Shown: positions 16,616 to 25,955, counted from the stretch's first letter. The stretch is 64,000 nt of DNA from Nocardioides sp. (GCF_004803405.1 NZ_SSXI01000197.1:1-64000), one strand, 5' to 3'. Notes: generated from the letters alone by a model not told the origin. Translations and numbers: made by a program.

Positions 16616-17934
16616 CGGCGACCATCGCGCGGATCGAGGTCGTCCCGGTCGCCGGTCACGACTCGATGCTGCTCAACCTCAGCGGCGCGCACGGACCGTT
16701 CTTCACACGCAACATCGCGATCGTGACCGACTCCGAGGGTCGGGAAGGGCTTGGCGAGGTACCCGGCGGTGAGGCCATCCGCGCGACCATCGAAGACGCC
16801 ACCGAACTGCTCCTGGACCAGCCGGTCCTGCGCTACCGCTCGCTGCTGCGCGAGGTGGCCTCCCGGTTCGCCGGACGCGACGCCGGCGGTCGCGGGGTGC
16901 AGACCTTCGACCTGCGCACCACGGTCCACGCTGTGACCGCGCTCGAGTCGGCGCTCCTCGACCTGGCCGGCCAGGCACAGGGGGTGCCGGTCGCCGAGCT
17001 GCTCGGCGACGGACAGCAGCGTGCGCAGGTGCCGATGCTCGGCTACCTCTTCTATGTCGGCGAGGTCGACCGCACCGACCTGCCCTACCTCCGCGAGCCC
17101 CAGGGAGCGGACAGCTGGGAGCGGATGCGGCGCGAGGCCGCCCTGTCCCCCGAGGCGATCGTCGGTCTCGCCGAGGCGGCTCACCGCCGCTACGGGTTCA
17201 ACGACTTCAAGCTCAAGGGTGGGGTGCTCGCCGGCGCCGAGGAGGTCAAGGCGGTCACCGCACTGCATGAGCGTTTCCCGGACGCGCGGATCACCCTCGA
17301 TCCCAACGGCGCCTGGACCCTGGCCGACGCGATCGAGCTGTGCCGCGAGCTCGGCGACGTGCTCGCCTATGCCGAGGACCCGTGCGGCGCGGAAGGCGGC
17401 TACTCCGGCCGGGAGGTGATGGCTGAGTTCAAACGCGCCACCGGGCTGCGGACCGCCACCAACATGATCGCCACCGACTGGCGGCAGATGGCCCACGCCG
17501 TGCGCACGAACGCCGTCGACATCCCGCTCGCCGACCCGCACTTCTGGACCATGGCCGGATCCGTGCGAGTGGCACAGCTGTGCCACGAGTTCGGGCTGAC
17601 CTGGGGCTCCCACTCGAACAACCACTTCGACGTCTCGCTCGCGATGTTCACCCACGTCGGCGCTGCCGCGCCCGGCGAGATCACCGCACTCGACACCCAC
17701 TGGATCTGGCAGGACGGCCAGGGCCTGACGACTGCGCCGCTCGAGATCCGCGACGGTGCGATCGAGGTCCCCACGACGCCCGGCCTCGGAGTCACCCTCG
17801 ACCGCGACCGCCTCGCCGAGGCCCACGATCTCTACCGCGAGCAGAGCCTGGGCGCGCGGGACGACTCGGTCGCGATGCAGTACCTGGTCCAGGACTGGAC
17901 CTTCGACCCCAAGCGTCCGTGCCTCGTGCGCTAG
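16612..17934 (+). CDS. gudD: glucarate dehydratase (canonical)
   Basis: This 440-residue enzyme closely resembles classical GudD. Catalytic features are KxK in [15 protein letters not shown], the Asn of [22 protein letters not shown], the His in [14 protein letters not shown] and Asp in [11 protein letters not shown]. It converts D-glucarate (and L-idarate) to 5-keto-4-deoxyglucarate. The GTG start overlaps the dehydrogenase stop. It differs clearly from the family member at 8225, so the locus carries two glucarate-dehydratase types plus a talarate/galactarate enzyme. Confidence 0.92.
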   Translation: MTATIARIEVVPVAGHDSMLLNLSGAHGPFFTRNIAIVTDSEGREGLGEVPGGEAIRATIEDATELLLDQPVLRYRSLLREVASRFAGRDAGGRGVQTFDLRTTVHAVTALESALLDLAGQAQGVPVAELLGDGQQRAQVPMLGYLFYVGEVDRTDLPYLREPQGADSWERMRREAALSPEAIVGLAEAAHRRYGFNDFKLKGGVLAGAEEVKAVTALHERFPDARITLDPNGAWTLADAIELCRELGDVLAYAEDPCGAEGGYSGREVMAEFKRATGLRTATNMIATDWRQMAHAVRTNAVDIPLADPHFWTMAGSVRVAQLCHEFGLTWGSHSNNHFDVSLAMFTHVGAAAPGEITALDTHWIWQDGQGLTTAPLEIRDGAIEVPTTPGLGVTLDRDRLAEAHDLYREQSLGARDDSVAMQYLVQDWTFDPKRPCLVR

Positions 17935-17977
17935 GGCGGCGTCCGGCGTCCGGCGCGGCGATGACAGCATCGACGCG

Positions 17978-18745
17978 GTGAGTGCCGAGATCGTCTGGCT
18001 GCTGCTCGCGGGGGTCGGGGCCGGTCTGACCGGCTCGGTGGCCGGCCTCGCCTCTCTCGTCAGCTTCCCGGCACTCCTGGCCGCAGGACTGCCCCCGGTC
18101 GCGGCCAACGTCACCAACACGGTGGCGCTCTTCGGCGTCACCGGCGGCACCGTCGCGGGCTCCCAGCGCGAGCTGCGCGGTCAGGGCGACCGCATCCGCG
18201 TGCTGGTGTTGGTCTCCGCCGCCGGTGGAGCGGCCGGCGCCGCGTTGCTGCTGGCGACTCCTCACGAGGTCTTCGCGGCGGTCGTGCCCTGGCTGATCGG
18301 TGCCGGTTCGGTCCTGCTCATCATGCGCGACCGGCTGCGGACGTGGGCGGCCACTCGCAGTAGAGAGGTCCAGCGTGCGCCGCGCCCGGTCGGCCGAGCG
18401 CTCGGGTGGGGTGCGGCGGTCCTCGTGCTGGGCGTCTACGGCGGCTATTTCGGCGCCGGCGTCGGAATCATCGCGCTGGCCGCGCTCGCACTCGAGCGGG
18501 TGGAGCCGCTGGCGGTGACGAACGCCGTGAAGAACGTCGCCACCGGCAGTGCCAATGCCGCGGCCGCGATCGCCTACATCGTCTTCGCACCGGTCGACTG
18601 GAGCGCCGCGGTCGCCGTCGGCCTCGGCGCGCTGGTGGGCGGCTACCTGGGCCCGGCGATCGTCCGGGTGGCGCCGGAGAGGCCGCTGCGGTGGCTGGTC
18701 GCTACCGCGGGTCTCGTCCTCGCGGTACACCTGGCGATGAGCTAG
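17978..18745 (+). CDS. TauE/SafE family sulfite/anion exporter-like membrane protein
   Basis: This 255-residue protein has about eight helices. The repeated TauE/SafE half motifs are visible: GAGLTGSVAGLASLVSFPAL in the first half and YGGYFGAGVGIIALAALAL in the second, and NVTNTVALFG and TNAVKNVATGSANAAAAIAY follow them at equivalent positions. Family members move sulfite, sulfoacetate or other organic anions. I chose the GTG at 17978 because it places the first helix at the N-terminus; the upstream frame overlaps gudD. It is 43 bases after gudD and may be co-transcribed, but a role in hexarate use is only a guess. Confidence 0.8.
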   Translation: MSAEIVWLLLAGVGAGLTGSVAGLASLVSFPALLAAGLPPVAANVTNTVALFGVTGGTVAGSQRELRGQGDRIRVLVLVSAAGGAAGAALLLATPHEVFAAVVPWLIGAGSVLLIMRDRLRTWAATRSREVQRAPRPVGRALGWGAAVLVLGVYGGYFGAGVGIIALAALALERVEPLAVTNAVKNVATGSANAAAAIAYIVFAPVDWSAAVAVGLGALVGGYLGPAIVRVAPERPLRWLVATAGLVLAVHLAMS

Positions 18746-18755
18746 CCGCAGCCAT

Positions 18756-18769
18756 CGGAGGGGCCTCCG
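18756..18769. terminator. short GC hairpin between convergent genes
   Basis: CGGAG-GGGC-CTCCG forms a short GC stem with a four-base loop (18756-18769), between the convergent TauE-like and E1 genes. There is no T run on either strand, so termination activity is uncertain. Confidence 0.3.
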
Positions 18770-18800
18770 GTGTGAAGCGGCTCGAGGGCGGCGGGGTCCG

Positions 18801-20972
18801 TCAGCCGTGGGTCCGCGCGAGGCGGCGTCCGACCGCGACCACCTCGTCCTCCTGCACCAGCACCGCAGCCGCGGCGGGACCGAGCGGGACGAAGCTGTCG
18901 GCGCTCGCGACACGGGCCATCGGCACCCGGATGCCTGCCTCGACGAGGGCGGTGATGACGGCCTCGGCGACGCCACCTGCCGCGCGGGTCTCGTCGACGA
19001 TGAGGACCGCGGCCGCGGCATGGGCGGCCTCGACCAGGGCTGCGGTGGGAAGCGGAGTCAGCCAGGTGAGGTCGAGGACGGTGCAGTCGATGCCCTCGCG
19101 GGTCAGCGTGAGCGCCGCCCGCCGACTCATGAAGACACCGTTCCCGAACGTCACCAGGAGGAGGTCCGCGCCGCTGCCGTACGTTGTGAGGTCGCCGAGC
19201 CTGCGGGAGGTCGACTCGTCGAACTCCGCCAGCCAGGCCCGGTCCTCGCCGATCAGGTCCTTGGTGTGATATCTGGCGATGGGCTCGAGGTAGACGCACA
19301 CCCGACCGTCGTCGCGCGCGAGGTCGAGACAGCCGCGCAACAGCCCGGGGGCGACGGCGGGGTGGCTCGGAACCGCGAGCACCAGGCCGGGTATGTCGCG
19401 GAGGACCGCCACGGAGTTGTCGTTGTGGAAGTGCCCGCCGAAGCCCTTCTGGTAGGCCAGGCCGGGGATCCTGACGACCATTCCGTTGCGGTACTGCCCG
19501 TTGGAGAAGAACCGCAGCGAAGCGGCCTCGCCGCGCAGCTGGTCCTCGGCGTTGTGCAGGTAGGCGAGGTACTGGATCTCGGGAATGGGGAGGAACCCTG
19601 CGAGACCGGCGCCGAGCGCCGTACCGAGGATCGTCTGCTCGTCCAACAGGGTGTCGAACACCCGGACCGAGCCGAAGCGACGGTGCAGCCCCCGGGTCAC
19701 GCCGTACACGCCGCCTTTGACGGCGACGTCCTCGCCGAAGACCAGGACACCCGGGTCGGCCTCCAGCTCCTGGGCCAGGGTGGCGTTGATCGCCTGGGCG
19801 AGCGTGACGAGCTTCCCCGTCGGGGCCTCGGACCGCCTCGGCGTCCGGCTCGGCGTCCGGCTCGGGTGCGCGGCGCGCCTCGCGGCGCCGTAGGTCAGCG
19901 GAGCGACGACCTCGTCGCGACGGGAGAGTCGCGGTTCGGCACACACGCTGCGCGCGACCTCGCCGACGTGCTGGCGGATCTCCTCGTAGCGCGCCAGGAC
20001 GTGGTCCCCGGTCCACGCCCCGTTCTCGACCAGCGCCCGCGCGGTGGCGAGCAGCGGGTCGTCGTCGTAGTCCGCCTCGATGGCACGCGGGGAGCGATAG
20101 GCACTCTCCACGTCGGATCCGGCGTGTGCCATGAAGCGGACCATGTCCAGGTGCAGGATCGCCGGGCTCCGGCGTCCACGCACGGTCGCGAGCGCTTCCT
20201 CCGTCGCGGTGAGCAGAGCGACCGGGTCATGGCCTGCGGCGGAGAAGTACGGAACGCCCGGCTGGTGACGCAGCGTGGAGGCGACCCAGCCACGGGGAGA
20301 GCGGGTGCTGATCCCGATCCCGTTGTCCTCGCAGACGAGCAGGATCGGACAGGCCTTGTGTCGATGCGTCAGGTACGCGGCGGCGTTGAGTGCCCCGGTC
20401 GCGGTCGAGTGGTTCACCGAGGCGTCGCCGAAGCTGCAGATCACGACCGCGTCGTGCGGCCAGGGGGTGGAACGCTCCAGCAACGACGCCTTGCCGAGCG
20501 CGTACGCCAGGCCCACGGCTCGTGGCAGATGCGAGGCGATCGTCGAGGTCTGCGGAATGATGCTCAGCTCCCGGTGACCGATGACCTTGTGCCGGCCACC
20601 GGAGATCGGGTCCTGCGACGAGCTGGTCAGGCTGCGCAGCGTCTCCCGCACCGGGTCCACCGCTCCTGACAGGGCAGCCCGCGCGGCGTAGAACCCGCCC
20701 GATCTGTAGTGCAGGAGCGCCGGATCGGAGACTCGGGAGAGCAGGCCCAGCGCAGCGTTGGACTCATGTCCCGCCGATCCGATGGTGTAGAAGCACTCCC
20801 CCGACCTCTGGAGAGTACGAGCGGCGAAGTCGAGATGCCGGCTCGTCGCCTGCGCGTCGAACATTGCCGTCAGGCGAGGAACCGTCCCCTCGTCAGCGGC
20901 CGAGGACGTGGGTGATCCGGATGCGCGCAGGACCTCGACAGCACTGACGAAGTGCTGGTCGACAGGTTCCAT
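18801..20972 (-). CDS. fused E1 alpha/beta thiamine-dependent 2-oxoacid dehydrogenase
   Basis: This 723-residue protein joins an E1-alpha module (about 30-345) and an E1-beta transketolase module (about 400-720). The alpha part has the TPP motif, GDASVNHS, then after about 25 residues CEDNGIGIST. The beta part has VLVFGEDVAVKGGVYGVTRG, the central region EIQYLAYLHNAEDQLRGE, and C-terminal ADLLLVTFGNG. Such proteins resemble E1 of branched-chain or pyruvate dehydrogenase complexes. The linker between modules is Arg/Pro/Ser-rich, with a 12-bp tandem DNA repeat at 19837-19865 encoding SRTPSRTP. No E2 or E3 gene is in this window, so the partner complex is unknown. ATG start at 20972. Confidence 0.82.
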   Translation of the reverse strand: MEPVDQHFVSAVEVLRASGSPTSSAADEGTVPRLTAMFDAQATSRHLDFAARTLQRSGECFYTIGSAGHESNAALGLLSRVSDPALLHYRSGGFYAARAALSGAVDPVRETLRSLTSSSQDPISGGRHKVIGHRELSIIPQTSTIASHLPRAVGLAYALGKASLLERSTPWPHDAVVICSFGDASVNHSTATGALNAAAYLTHRHKACPILLVCEDNGIGISTRSPRGWVASTLRHQPGVPYFSAAGHDPVALLTATEEALATVRGRRSPAILHLDMVRFMAHAGSDVESAYRSPRAIEADYDDDPLLATARALVENGAWTGDHVLARYEEIRQHVGEVARSVCAEPRLSRRDEVVAPLTYGAARRAAHPSRTPSRTPRRSEAPTGKLVTLAQAINATLAQELEADPGVLVFGEDVAVKGGVYGVTRGLHRRFGSVRVFDTLLDEQTILGTALGAGLAGFLPIPEIQYLAYLHNAEDQLRGEAASLRFFSNGQYRNGMVVRIPGLAYQKGFGGHFHNDNSVAVLRDIPGLVLAVPSHPAVAPGLLRGCLDLARDDGRVCVYLEPIARYHTKDLIGEDRAWLAEFDESTSRRLGDLTTYGSGADLLLVTFGNGVFMSRRAALTLTREGIDCTVLDLTWLTPLPTAALVEAAHAAAAVLIVDETRAAGGVAEAVITALVEAGIRVPMARVASADSFVPLGPAAAAVLVQEDEVVAVGRRLARTHG
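19837..19865. repeat. 12-bp tandem repeat in the E1 linker
   Basis: CTCGGCGTCCGG occurs twice in tandem (19837-19848, 19849-19860) with a partial third copy. It lies in the region encoding the Pro/Ser/Arg linker between the alpha and beta modules of the fused E1 protein. Confidence 0.7.
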
Positions 20973-21090
20973 GTCGGCACACTAGTAGCGCCTGCCCGCC
21001 GAGCCGTGACGTTCTCCGCGAGGCGATGGCCCGGTGCTGTCGACCCGGTGCTGACGACCCGGTGTACCGGCGGCCCGGCACACTTGCGGA

Positions 21091-21570
21091 GTGCTCCACC
21101 GTCACCCCCTCCTCAGCCTGGCCTCCGGCGCCTACCTTCTGTTCGTCGGCTGGCTGACCCTGACGCCGCAACCGATCGACGCGGACCACCAGGACCTCAT
21201 CCTTCGCGCGCTCGACGCGCTGCACCGGCGCGGATACGCCGAGTCGATCGACTACACGCGACTGGAGTTCCTCGCCAACATCGCCCTGTTCGTGCCGATC
21301 GGGGTGTTCCTGCTGCTCCTGTTCGGCGCGGGCGGGTGGTGGGTGGCTGCGATCGGCTCCTTCGCAATGACGGCGATCATCGAGACGATGCAGCGGCAGA
21401 TCCCCGGCCGGGTGCCGGACGACCGCGACCTGGTCGCCAACTCGGTCGGCGCGCTGATCGGGATCGCGATCGCCCTGGTGCTGACGCTGCCGGCGACCCT
21501 GAGACGGCGACGCCGGCGGCAGCACGCCCGGGCGCAAGCGGTGCGCCGCCCGATCCAGCACCAGCCCTGA
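21091..21570 (+). CDS. VanZ-family membrane protein
   Basis: This 159-residue protein has four helices in the VanZ pattern: YLLFVGWLTLTPQPID, then LEFLANIALFVPIGVFLLLL, then IIETMQRQIPGRVPDDRDLVAN and SVGALIGIAIALVL. The N(I)xLFxPxG and RxxDxxDxxxN-like elements mark the family; here the second reads GRVPDDRDLVANSVGA. VanZ proteins are linked to teicoplanin resistance in enterococci but most have no known function. The C-terminus is strongly basic. The GTG start is divergent from the E1 gene with 118 bases between; the end converges on etfA. Confidence 0.8.
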   Translation: MLHRHPLLSLASGAYLLFVGWLTLTPQPIDADHQDLILRALDALHRRGYAESIDYTRLEFLANIALFVPIGVFLLLLFGAGGWWVAAIGSFAMTAIIETMQRQIPGRVPDDRDLVANSVGALIGIAIALVLTLPATLRRRRRRQHARAQAVRRPIQHQP

Positions 21571-21592
21571 CCGGTGCGGCAGCACGCCCGCG

Positions 21593-22579
21593 TCAGCCCT
21601 TGCGCTTGCGCAGCTCCTCGTTGATCGCGGGCACGATCTCGTGCAGGTCGCCGATCACGGCGTAGTGCGCCTTGGCCACCATCGGCGCCTCCGCGTCGGT
21701 GTTGATCGCCAGGATCGTCTTGGCGCTCGAGCAACCGGCCCAGTGCTGGATCGCGCCGGAGATGCCGCAGGCGACGTAGAGGTCGGGCGAGATCCGGCTG
21801 CCCGTCTGACCGACCTGCTCGTGGTGCGGTCGCCAGCCGAGGCTGGTCACCACCCGGGAGACTCCGAGCGAGGCGTCCAGCAGGTCCCTGAGCTCGAGCA
21901 GGTCGCCGAACCCCTCGGCGCTGCCCGCGCCCCGACCGGCACCCACCACCACGCGGGCGGTCTTGAGCCCGCCGGACAGGTCGGCCTGCGGCGGCTCGGA
22001 CGAGACCACCCTCGCGATCAGGTCCGCCTCCGCCACCTCCGGGCTGGACGGGACGAGCCGCCCGGCGCCCGGCGTCTGCGCCGGCACAGCCTCGACGGCG
22101 TGTCCGGCGACGGTGAAGACGGCCGGCCGCTCGTCGAGCACCATCTCCTCGAGCACCGAGCCGCTCACGACCTGCCGAGTCACCGTGAACGGGGCGAGTC
22201 CCTCGAAGGAGACGACGTTGGCCGCCATCGCGACGCCGATGCGCGCCGTGAGGTGGGCGAGCACCTCCATGCCTCGCGGGGTGCCGGCCGCCGTCACCAC
22301 GACCGCACCGGTCGAGTCGCGCACCGCCTGCACCGCGCTCGCCCAGGACGCGCCGCCGTAGGCGCTGAACGCCTCCCCCGTGGCGTGGTGCACGTCGCGC
22401 ACGCCGTACGACGCCAGCTGCTGCGCGAGCTCCTCGGCCGTACCCGGGAGCTCGCCGACGACCACCGCGTCGACAGGTACCCCGCCGCCCGCAGCCGAGA
22501 GGTCGCGAGCGAACGTGATCGTCTCCCGCGAGACCTCGATCGCGCCCGTGGCGTCGGTCTCCACCAGTACCAGGATCAT
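21593..22579 (-). CDS. etfA: electron transfer flavoprotein alpha subunit
   Basis: This 328-residue EtfA has the C-terminal FAD domain: EQVGQTGSRISPDLYVACGI, then SGAIQHWAGCSSAKTILAIN and DAEAPMVAKAHYAVIGDLHE, which bind FAD and complete the heterodimer. It is the last gene of the choline/betaine operon and starts four bases inside the end of etfB. Being next to the dimethylglycine dehydrogenase gene, it most likely accepts electrons from that enzyme and passes them to an ETF:quinone oxidoreductase located elsewhere. Confidence 0.92.
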   Translation of the reverse strand: MILVLVETDATGAIEVSRETITFARDLSAAGGGVPVDAVVVGELPGTAEELAQQLASYGVRDVHHATGEAFSAYGGASWASAVQAVRDSTGAVVVTAAGTPRGMEVLAHLTARIGVAMAANVVSFEGLAPFTVTRQVVSGSVLEEMVLDERPAVFTVAGHAVEAVPAQTPGAGRLVPSSPEVAEADLIARVVSSEPPQADLSGGLKTARVVVGAGRGAGSAEGFGDLLELRDLLDASLGVSRVVTSLGWRPHHEQVGQTGSRISPDLYVACGISGAIQHWAGCSSAKTILAINTDAEAPMVAKAHYAVIGDLHEIVPAINEELRKRKG

Positions 22580-23352
22580 CGCGACACCACTCCCAGTCGC
22601 TCGAAGAGGTCGACCACGGCCGGCGCGGCCTCGGGGCCCTCGCCGAGGATCTGGACCTCGCTGGGCTGCGGAGGCGGCAGCTTCAGCCGGCGCCGCTTCG
22701 GACCGCTCGGCTCGCTCACCGGCGTCCGGCGTTCGATCTCCACCTTCTTGGCCTTCATCCGGCCCGGCACTGTCGGATACCGCGGCTCGACGCCGCCCTC
22801 CAGCACGGTCACCACGGCCGGCAGCGGGACGCGGTACGTCTCGTGCCCGTCGGGCCCGCTGACCCCCGCCACCACGGCGCCGTCCTCGACGGCGATCGTG
22901 GCGGCACCGTTGATCACCGGCCGGCCGAGCTCGTAGGCCAGCCGGATGCCGACCTGGAAGTCGCCGCTGTCGGCCGCGTCGTTGCCGAGGAGCACCAGAT
23001 CGTGCGGTCGGCCCGCCGCCTCGTGGTCACGGACGACGGCGGCGATCTCGCGCGCCACGTCGGCCGGACCGAAGACCGTGGGATCGGCCTCGACGTGGGT
23101 CGCGGCCGTGCAGCCCACCGCGAGCGCCGAACGGAGCTGCTCCACGGCCGCGGGGTCGCCGAGGGTGACCACCGAGGCCGCGCCGCCCACGGCCGCGGCG
23201 GTCTGCACCGCCAGCTCGATCGCGCACTCCTCGTGGTTGCTGACCGTGAAGCCGGCGTACCGCCCGTCGACGGCCTGCTCGTCGTCGGAGAGCACGACCT
23301 CGCCGGAGGAGTCGACCACCCGCTTCACGCAGACGAGGACGTCGAGGCTCAT
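22576..23352 (-). CDS. etfB: electron transfer flavoprotein beta subunit
   Basis: This 258-residue EtfB starts MSLDVLVCVKRVVDSSGEV, has the nucleotide-loop region DLVLLGNDAADSGDFQVGIR and the late VTVLEGGVEPRYPTVPGRMK and AKKVEIERRTP segments expected for this subunit. It is coupled on both sides by 4-base overlaps, with dimethylglycine dehydrogenase upstream and etfA downstream, so production of the oxidase and its acceptor is probably matched. The C-terminal tail is longer than in housekeeping EtfB, which fits a dedicated ETF of amine dehydrogenases. Confidence 0.92.
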   Translation of the reverse strand: MSLDVLVCVKRVVDSSGEVVLSDDEQAVDGRYAGFTVSNHEECAIELAVQTAAAVGGAASVVTLGDPAAVEQLRSALAVGCTAATHVEADPTVFGPADVAREIAAVVRDHEAAGRPHDLVLLGNDAADSGDFQVGIRLAYELGRPVINGAATIAVEDGAVVAGVSGPDGHETYRVPLPAVVTVLEGGVEPRYPTVPGRMKAKKVEIERRTPVSEPSGPKRRRLKLPPPQPSEVQILGEGPEAAPAVVDLFERLGVVSR

Positions 23353-25856
23353 CGGATGCGCTCGTTCTGCGGGTCGAGCAGGGGTGTGGCGTCCACCGAG
23401 GCGACGGTCACCGGATAGAGCTCCTCCATGTACGACACGGCCAGCTCGTTGCCGAGCACCGCCTGCTCAGGCGGCAGGTAGGCCATCAGCAGGTGCTTGC
23501 CGAGCGACGGCGCAGAGCCGGCGGTCGTGACGTACGGGTGCCGGCCGTGTCCGTCCGTCAGCGTGCCGCCGTCCCGGGTCAGGATCGGCTCCCCGCCGAG
23601 CATGTACCGCTTCCTGCCCGACGCCGACGTGTGGTCGTCGACCGTCATCGTGCACAGCACGGTGGCCGGTGCCTGCTCGCGCTGGGCCAGGTACGCCTCC
23701 TTGCCGACGAAGTCGGCGGCCTTCACCTTCGGTCGCTGCATCCCGGCCTCGACGATGGTCCGCTCGGCGTCGAGCTCGAACCCGAAGGCGCGGTAGCCCT
23801 TCTCGACGCGACCCGTCGTGCCGTAGACGCCGATGCCCACCGGAACCGCGCCATGCCGCTCACCGGCCTCGAGCAGGGCGTCCCAGACCTTGGCCGCGTC
23901 GCGCATCGGCACGTAGAGCTCCCAGCCCAGCTCGCCGACGTAGGAGATCCGGGAGGCCAGCACGGTCACGTCGCCCAGAGGGATCTCACGGCAGCTGAGG
24001 AACCCGAACCCCTCGTCCGAGACGTCGTCGGACGTGAGCGAGGAGAGGATGTCGCGGGCCCGTGGTCCCCAGAGGCCGATCGTCGACACCTCGTCGGTGA
24101 CGTCGGTCAGCGTCGTCCCGTCGCCGGGAAGCTGGTCGCTGAACGTCTTCCGGTCGGCCATGCCGTGCGCGGCCCCGGTGACCACCCGGAAGTGGTCCTC
24201 ACCCAGGCGCATCACGGTCAGGTCGGAGACGAAGCCGCCCGCGGCGTTGAGCACCGGGGTGTAGATGACCTTGCCGACCTTCACGTCGCACTGCGCGACA
24301 CAGGTCCGCTGCACCGTGTCCAGGGCGCCGGGTCCCTCGATGTCGAAGACCGCGAAGGCCGTCAGGTCCACCACGCCGGCCGCCTCGCGCATCCGCAGGT
24401 GCTCGGCGTTGATGATCGGGCTCCACCAGCGCGCGTCCCACTCGTGCTCACGCGGCATCACCCGGTCGCCGTACTCCTCGAGGAGGCTGGCGTTCGACTC
24501 GTACCAGTGGGGACGCTCCCAGCCGCCGGTCTCGAAGAAGAACGCACCGAGCTTCTTCTGCGACTCGTGCATGGGCGCCAGCCGCTGGTTCCGGTCGGAC
24601 TCGTACTGCTCGGCGGGGTGGATGATCCCGTAGGTCTTGATGAACGACTCGGTGGTGCGCAGCCGGGTGTGCTCGCGGCGCATCTGGTGGGGGTGGAAGC
24701 GGGCGATGTCGCTGTGCTGGATGTCGATCTCGGAGTAGCCGTGGGTCATCCACTCCGCGACCGCCCGACCGACGCCGGGGCCCTCCTTGATCCACACCGC
24801 CGAGGCGGTCCAGAGGCCCTTGACGTGGCTCTCCCCCAGGATCGGCGCCCCGTCACAGGTCAGGGACAGCAGGCCGTTGATCGCGTAGCGCATCTCGGCG
24901 CCCTCGGCGCCGAGCAGCTCGGGCATCAGCTCGTAGGCCTGCTCGAGCTGCGGGTCGAAGTCGTCGGAGGTGAACGGGAGCTCGGTCGGCGACAGCTTGG
25001 CCTGCTCGATCGAGGGGATGTCCTCGGGCTCGTGCAGGATCGCGCGGTGGGCGTAGGAGCCGACCTCCATGTCGGCGCCGTGCTGGCGCTCGTAGCAGAA
25101 CGTGTCCATGTCGCGCACGATCGGGAACGAGATCTCGCCCTCCTGCTCGGCGAGCTGGGGGCAGGGGCCGACGCTGATCATCTGGTGCACCGCGGGCGTC
25201 AGCGGGATGCTGACGCCGGCCATGTCGCCGAGCTTGGGGCTCCACACGCCGGCGGCGATCACCACGACCTCGGCCTCGATGTCGCCGCCATCGGTCCGAA
25301 CCCGGCGGATCCGACCTCCCTCAACGTCCATCCCCACGACCTCGACGTTGGGTACGACCGTCAGCTGGCCCGTCGCCAGTGCGCTCTCGCGCATGATGGT
25401 GCCGGCCCGCAGCGAGTCGACGACGCCGACGCTGGGGGTCCAGAACGCGCCGATGAACTGGTCGGTCTCGATGAAGGGCACCTTCTCCTTCACGAACTCC
25501 GGGGAGACGAGCTCGGCCTCGATCCCCCACGCCTTGGCGCTGGACATCCGCCGGCGGAGCTCCTCCATCCGCTCCTCGGTGCGGGCGAGCTCGAAGCCGC
25601 CGGACTGGGTGAAGACGTCCATCTCCTGGTACTGCCGGACCGAGTCGAGGGTCAGGTCCGTGATCTCGCGGGAGTGGTCGACGGGGAAGATGAAGTTCGA
25701 CGCGTGGCCGGTCGAGCCGCCCGGGTTGGGCAGCGCCCCCTTGTCGATCTGCACGATGTCGCGCCAGCCCAGGCGCGCCAGGTGGTGCACCAGGCTGTTG
25801 CCGACGATGCCGGCGCCGATGACGACGACGCCTGCGGAGGTGGGGACGGTGGCCAC
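23349..25856 (-). CDS. dimethylglycine dehydrogenase-like flavoprotein (DAO-GcvT fusion)
   Basis: This 835-residue enzyme has an N-terminal DAO-type FAD domain and C-terminal GcvT-like folate domains, the architecture and length of Arthrobacter dimethylglycine oxidase and of mammalian DMGDH. The dinucleotide motif VVVIGAGIVGNSL is at about 11-23. His51 in GGSTGHAS matches the His that binds FAD covalently in DMGO. The folate part begins about residue 425 and contains SYVGELGWELYVP. It would demethylate dimethylglycine to sarcosine and transfer C1 to THF as methylene-THF. Adjacent etfBA make a dehydrogenase more likely than an oxidase. Start GTG 25856 has GGGAG upstream; the longer frame is noise. 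Sarcosine as substrate cannot be excluded. Confidence 0.87.
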   Translation of the reverse strand: MATVPTSAGVVVIGAGIVGNSLVHHLARLGWRDIVQIDKGALPNPGGSTGHASNFIFPVDHSREITDLTLDSVRQYQEMDVFTQSGGFELARTEERMEELRRRMSSAKAWGIEAELVSPEFVKEKVPFIETDQFIGAFWTPSVGVVDSLRAGTIMRESALATGQLTVVPNVEVVGMDVEGGRIRRVRTDGGDIEAEVVVIAAGVWSPKLGDMAGVSIPLTPAVHQMISVGPCPQLAEQEGEISFPIVRDMDTFCYERQHGADMEVGSYAHRAILHEPEDIPSIEQAKLSPTELPFTSDDFDPQLEQAYELMPELLGAEGAEMRYAINGLLSLTCDGAPILGESHVKGLWTASAVWIKEGPGVGRAVAEWMTHGYSEIDIQHSDIARFHPHQMRREHTRLRTTESFIKTYGIIHPAEQYESDRNQRLAPMHESQKKLGAFFFETGGWERPHWYESNASLLEEYGDRVMPREHEWDARWWSPIINAEHLRMREAAGVVDLTAFAVFDIEGPGALDTVQRTCVAQCDVKVGKVIYTPVLNAAGGFVSDLTVMRLGEDHFRVVTGAAHGMADRKTFSDQLPGDGTTLTDVTDEVSTIGLWGPRARDILSSLTSDDVSDEGFGFLSCREIPLGDVTVLASRISYVGELGWELYVPMRDAAKVWDALLEAGERHGAVPVGIGVYGTTGRVEKGYRAFGFELDAERTIVEAGMQRPKVKAADFVGKEAYLAQREQAPATVLCTMTVDDHTSASGRKRYMLGGEPILTRDGGTLTDGHGRHPYVTTAGSAPSLGKHLLMAYLPPEQAVLGNELAVSYMEELYPVTVASVDATPLLDPQNERIR

Positions 25857-25925
25857 GGGCACTCCCAGTTGATCGGTTGCGTGATGTGCAGTTCGTGCTG
25901 TGCGAGACGAAGAAGGACGGTCCGG

Positions 25926-25955
25926 GCCCGGCCGGGTGTCGATGCCCGGCCGGGC
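25926..25955 (-). terminator. strong hairpin between binding-protein and dehydrogenase genes
   Basis: An 11-bp perfect stem, GCCCGGCCGGG (25926-25936) with CCCGGCCGGGC (25945-25955), encloses an eight-base loop in the 115-base gap after the betaine-binding-protein gene. No T run follows. A second smaller stem (CCTCAG-GTCA-CTGAGG, 25965-25980) covers that gene's stop codon. This looks like an RNA stabiliser or partial terminator within the operon, which would raise binding-protein mRNA relative to the genes below. Confidence 0.5.

Noticed and set aside
16612..17934. Second gudD as a simple recent duplicate of the 8225 gene
   Set aside because: The two proteins differ in length and in most motif surroundings, so they are separate subgroups, not a recent duplication.
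21517..21592. Repeated GGCAGCACGCCCG near the VanZ gene end
   Set aside because: A short GC-rich match within a basic C-terminal coding tail, likely chance or local slippage without functional sign.
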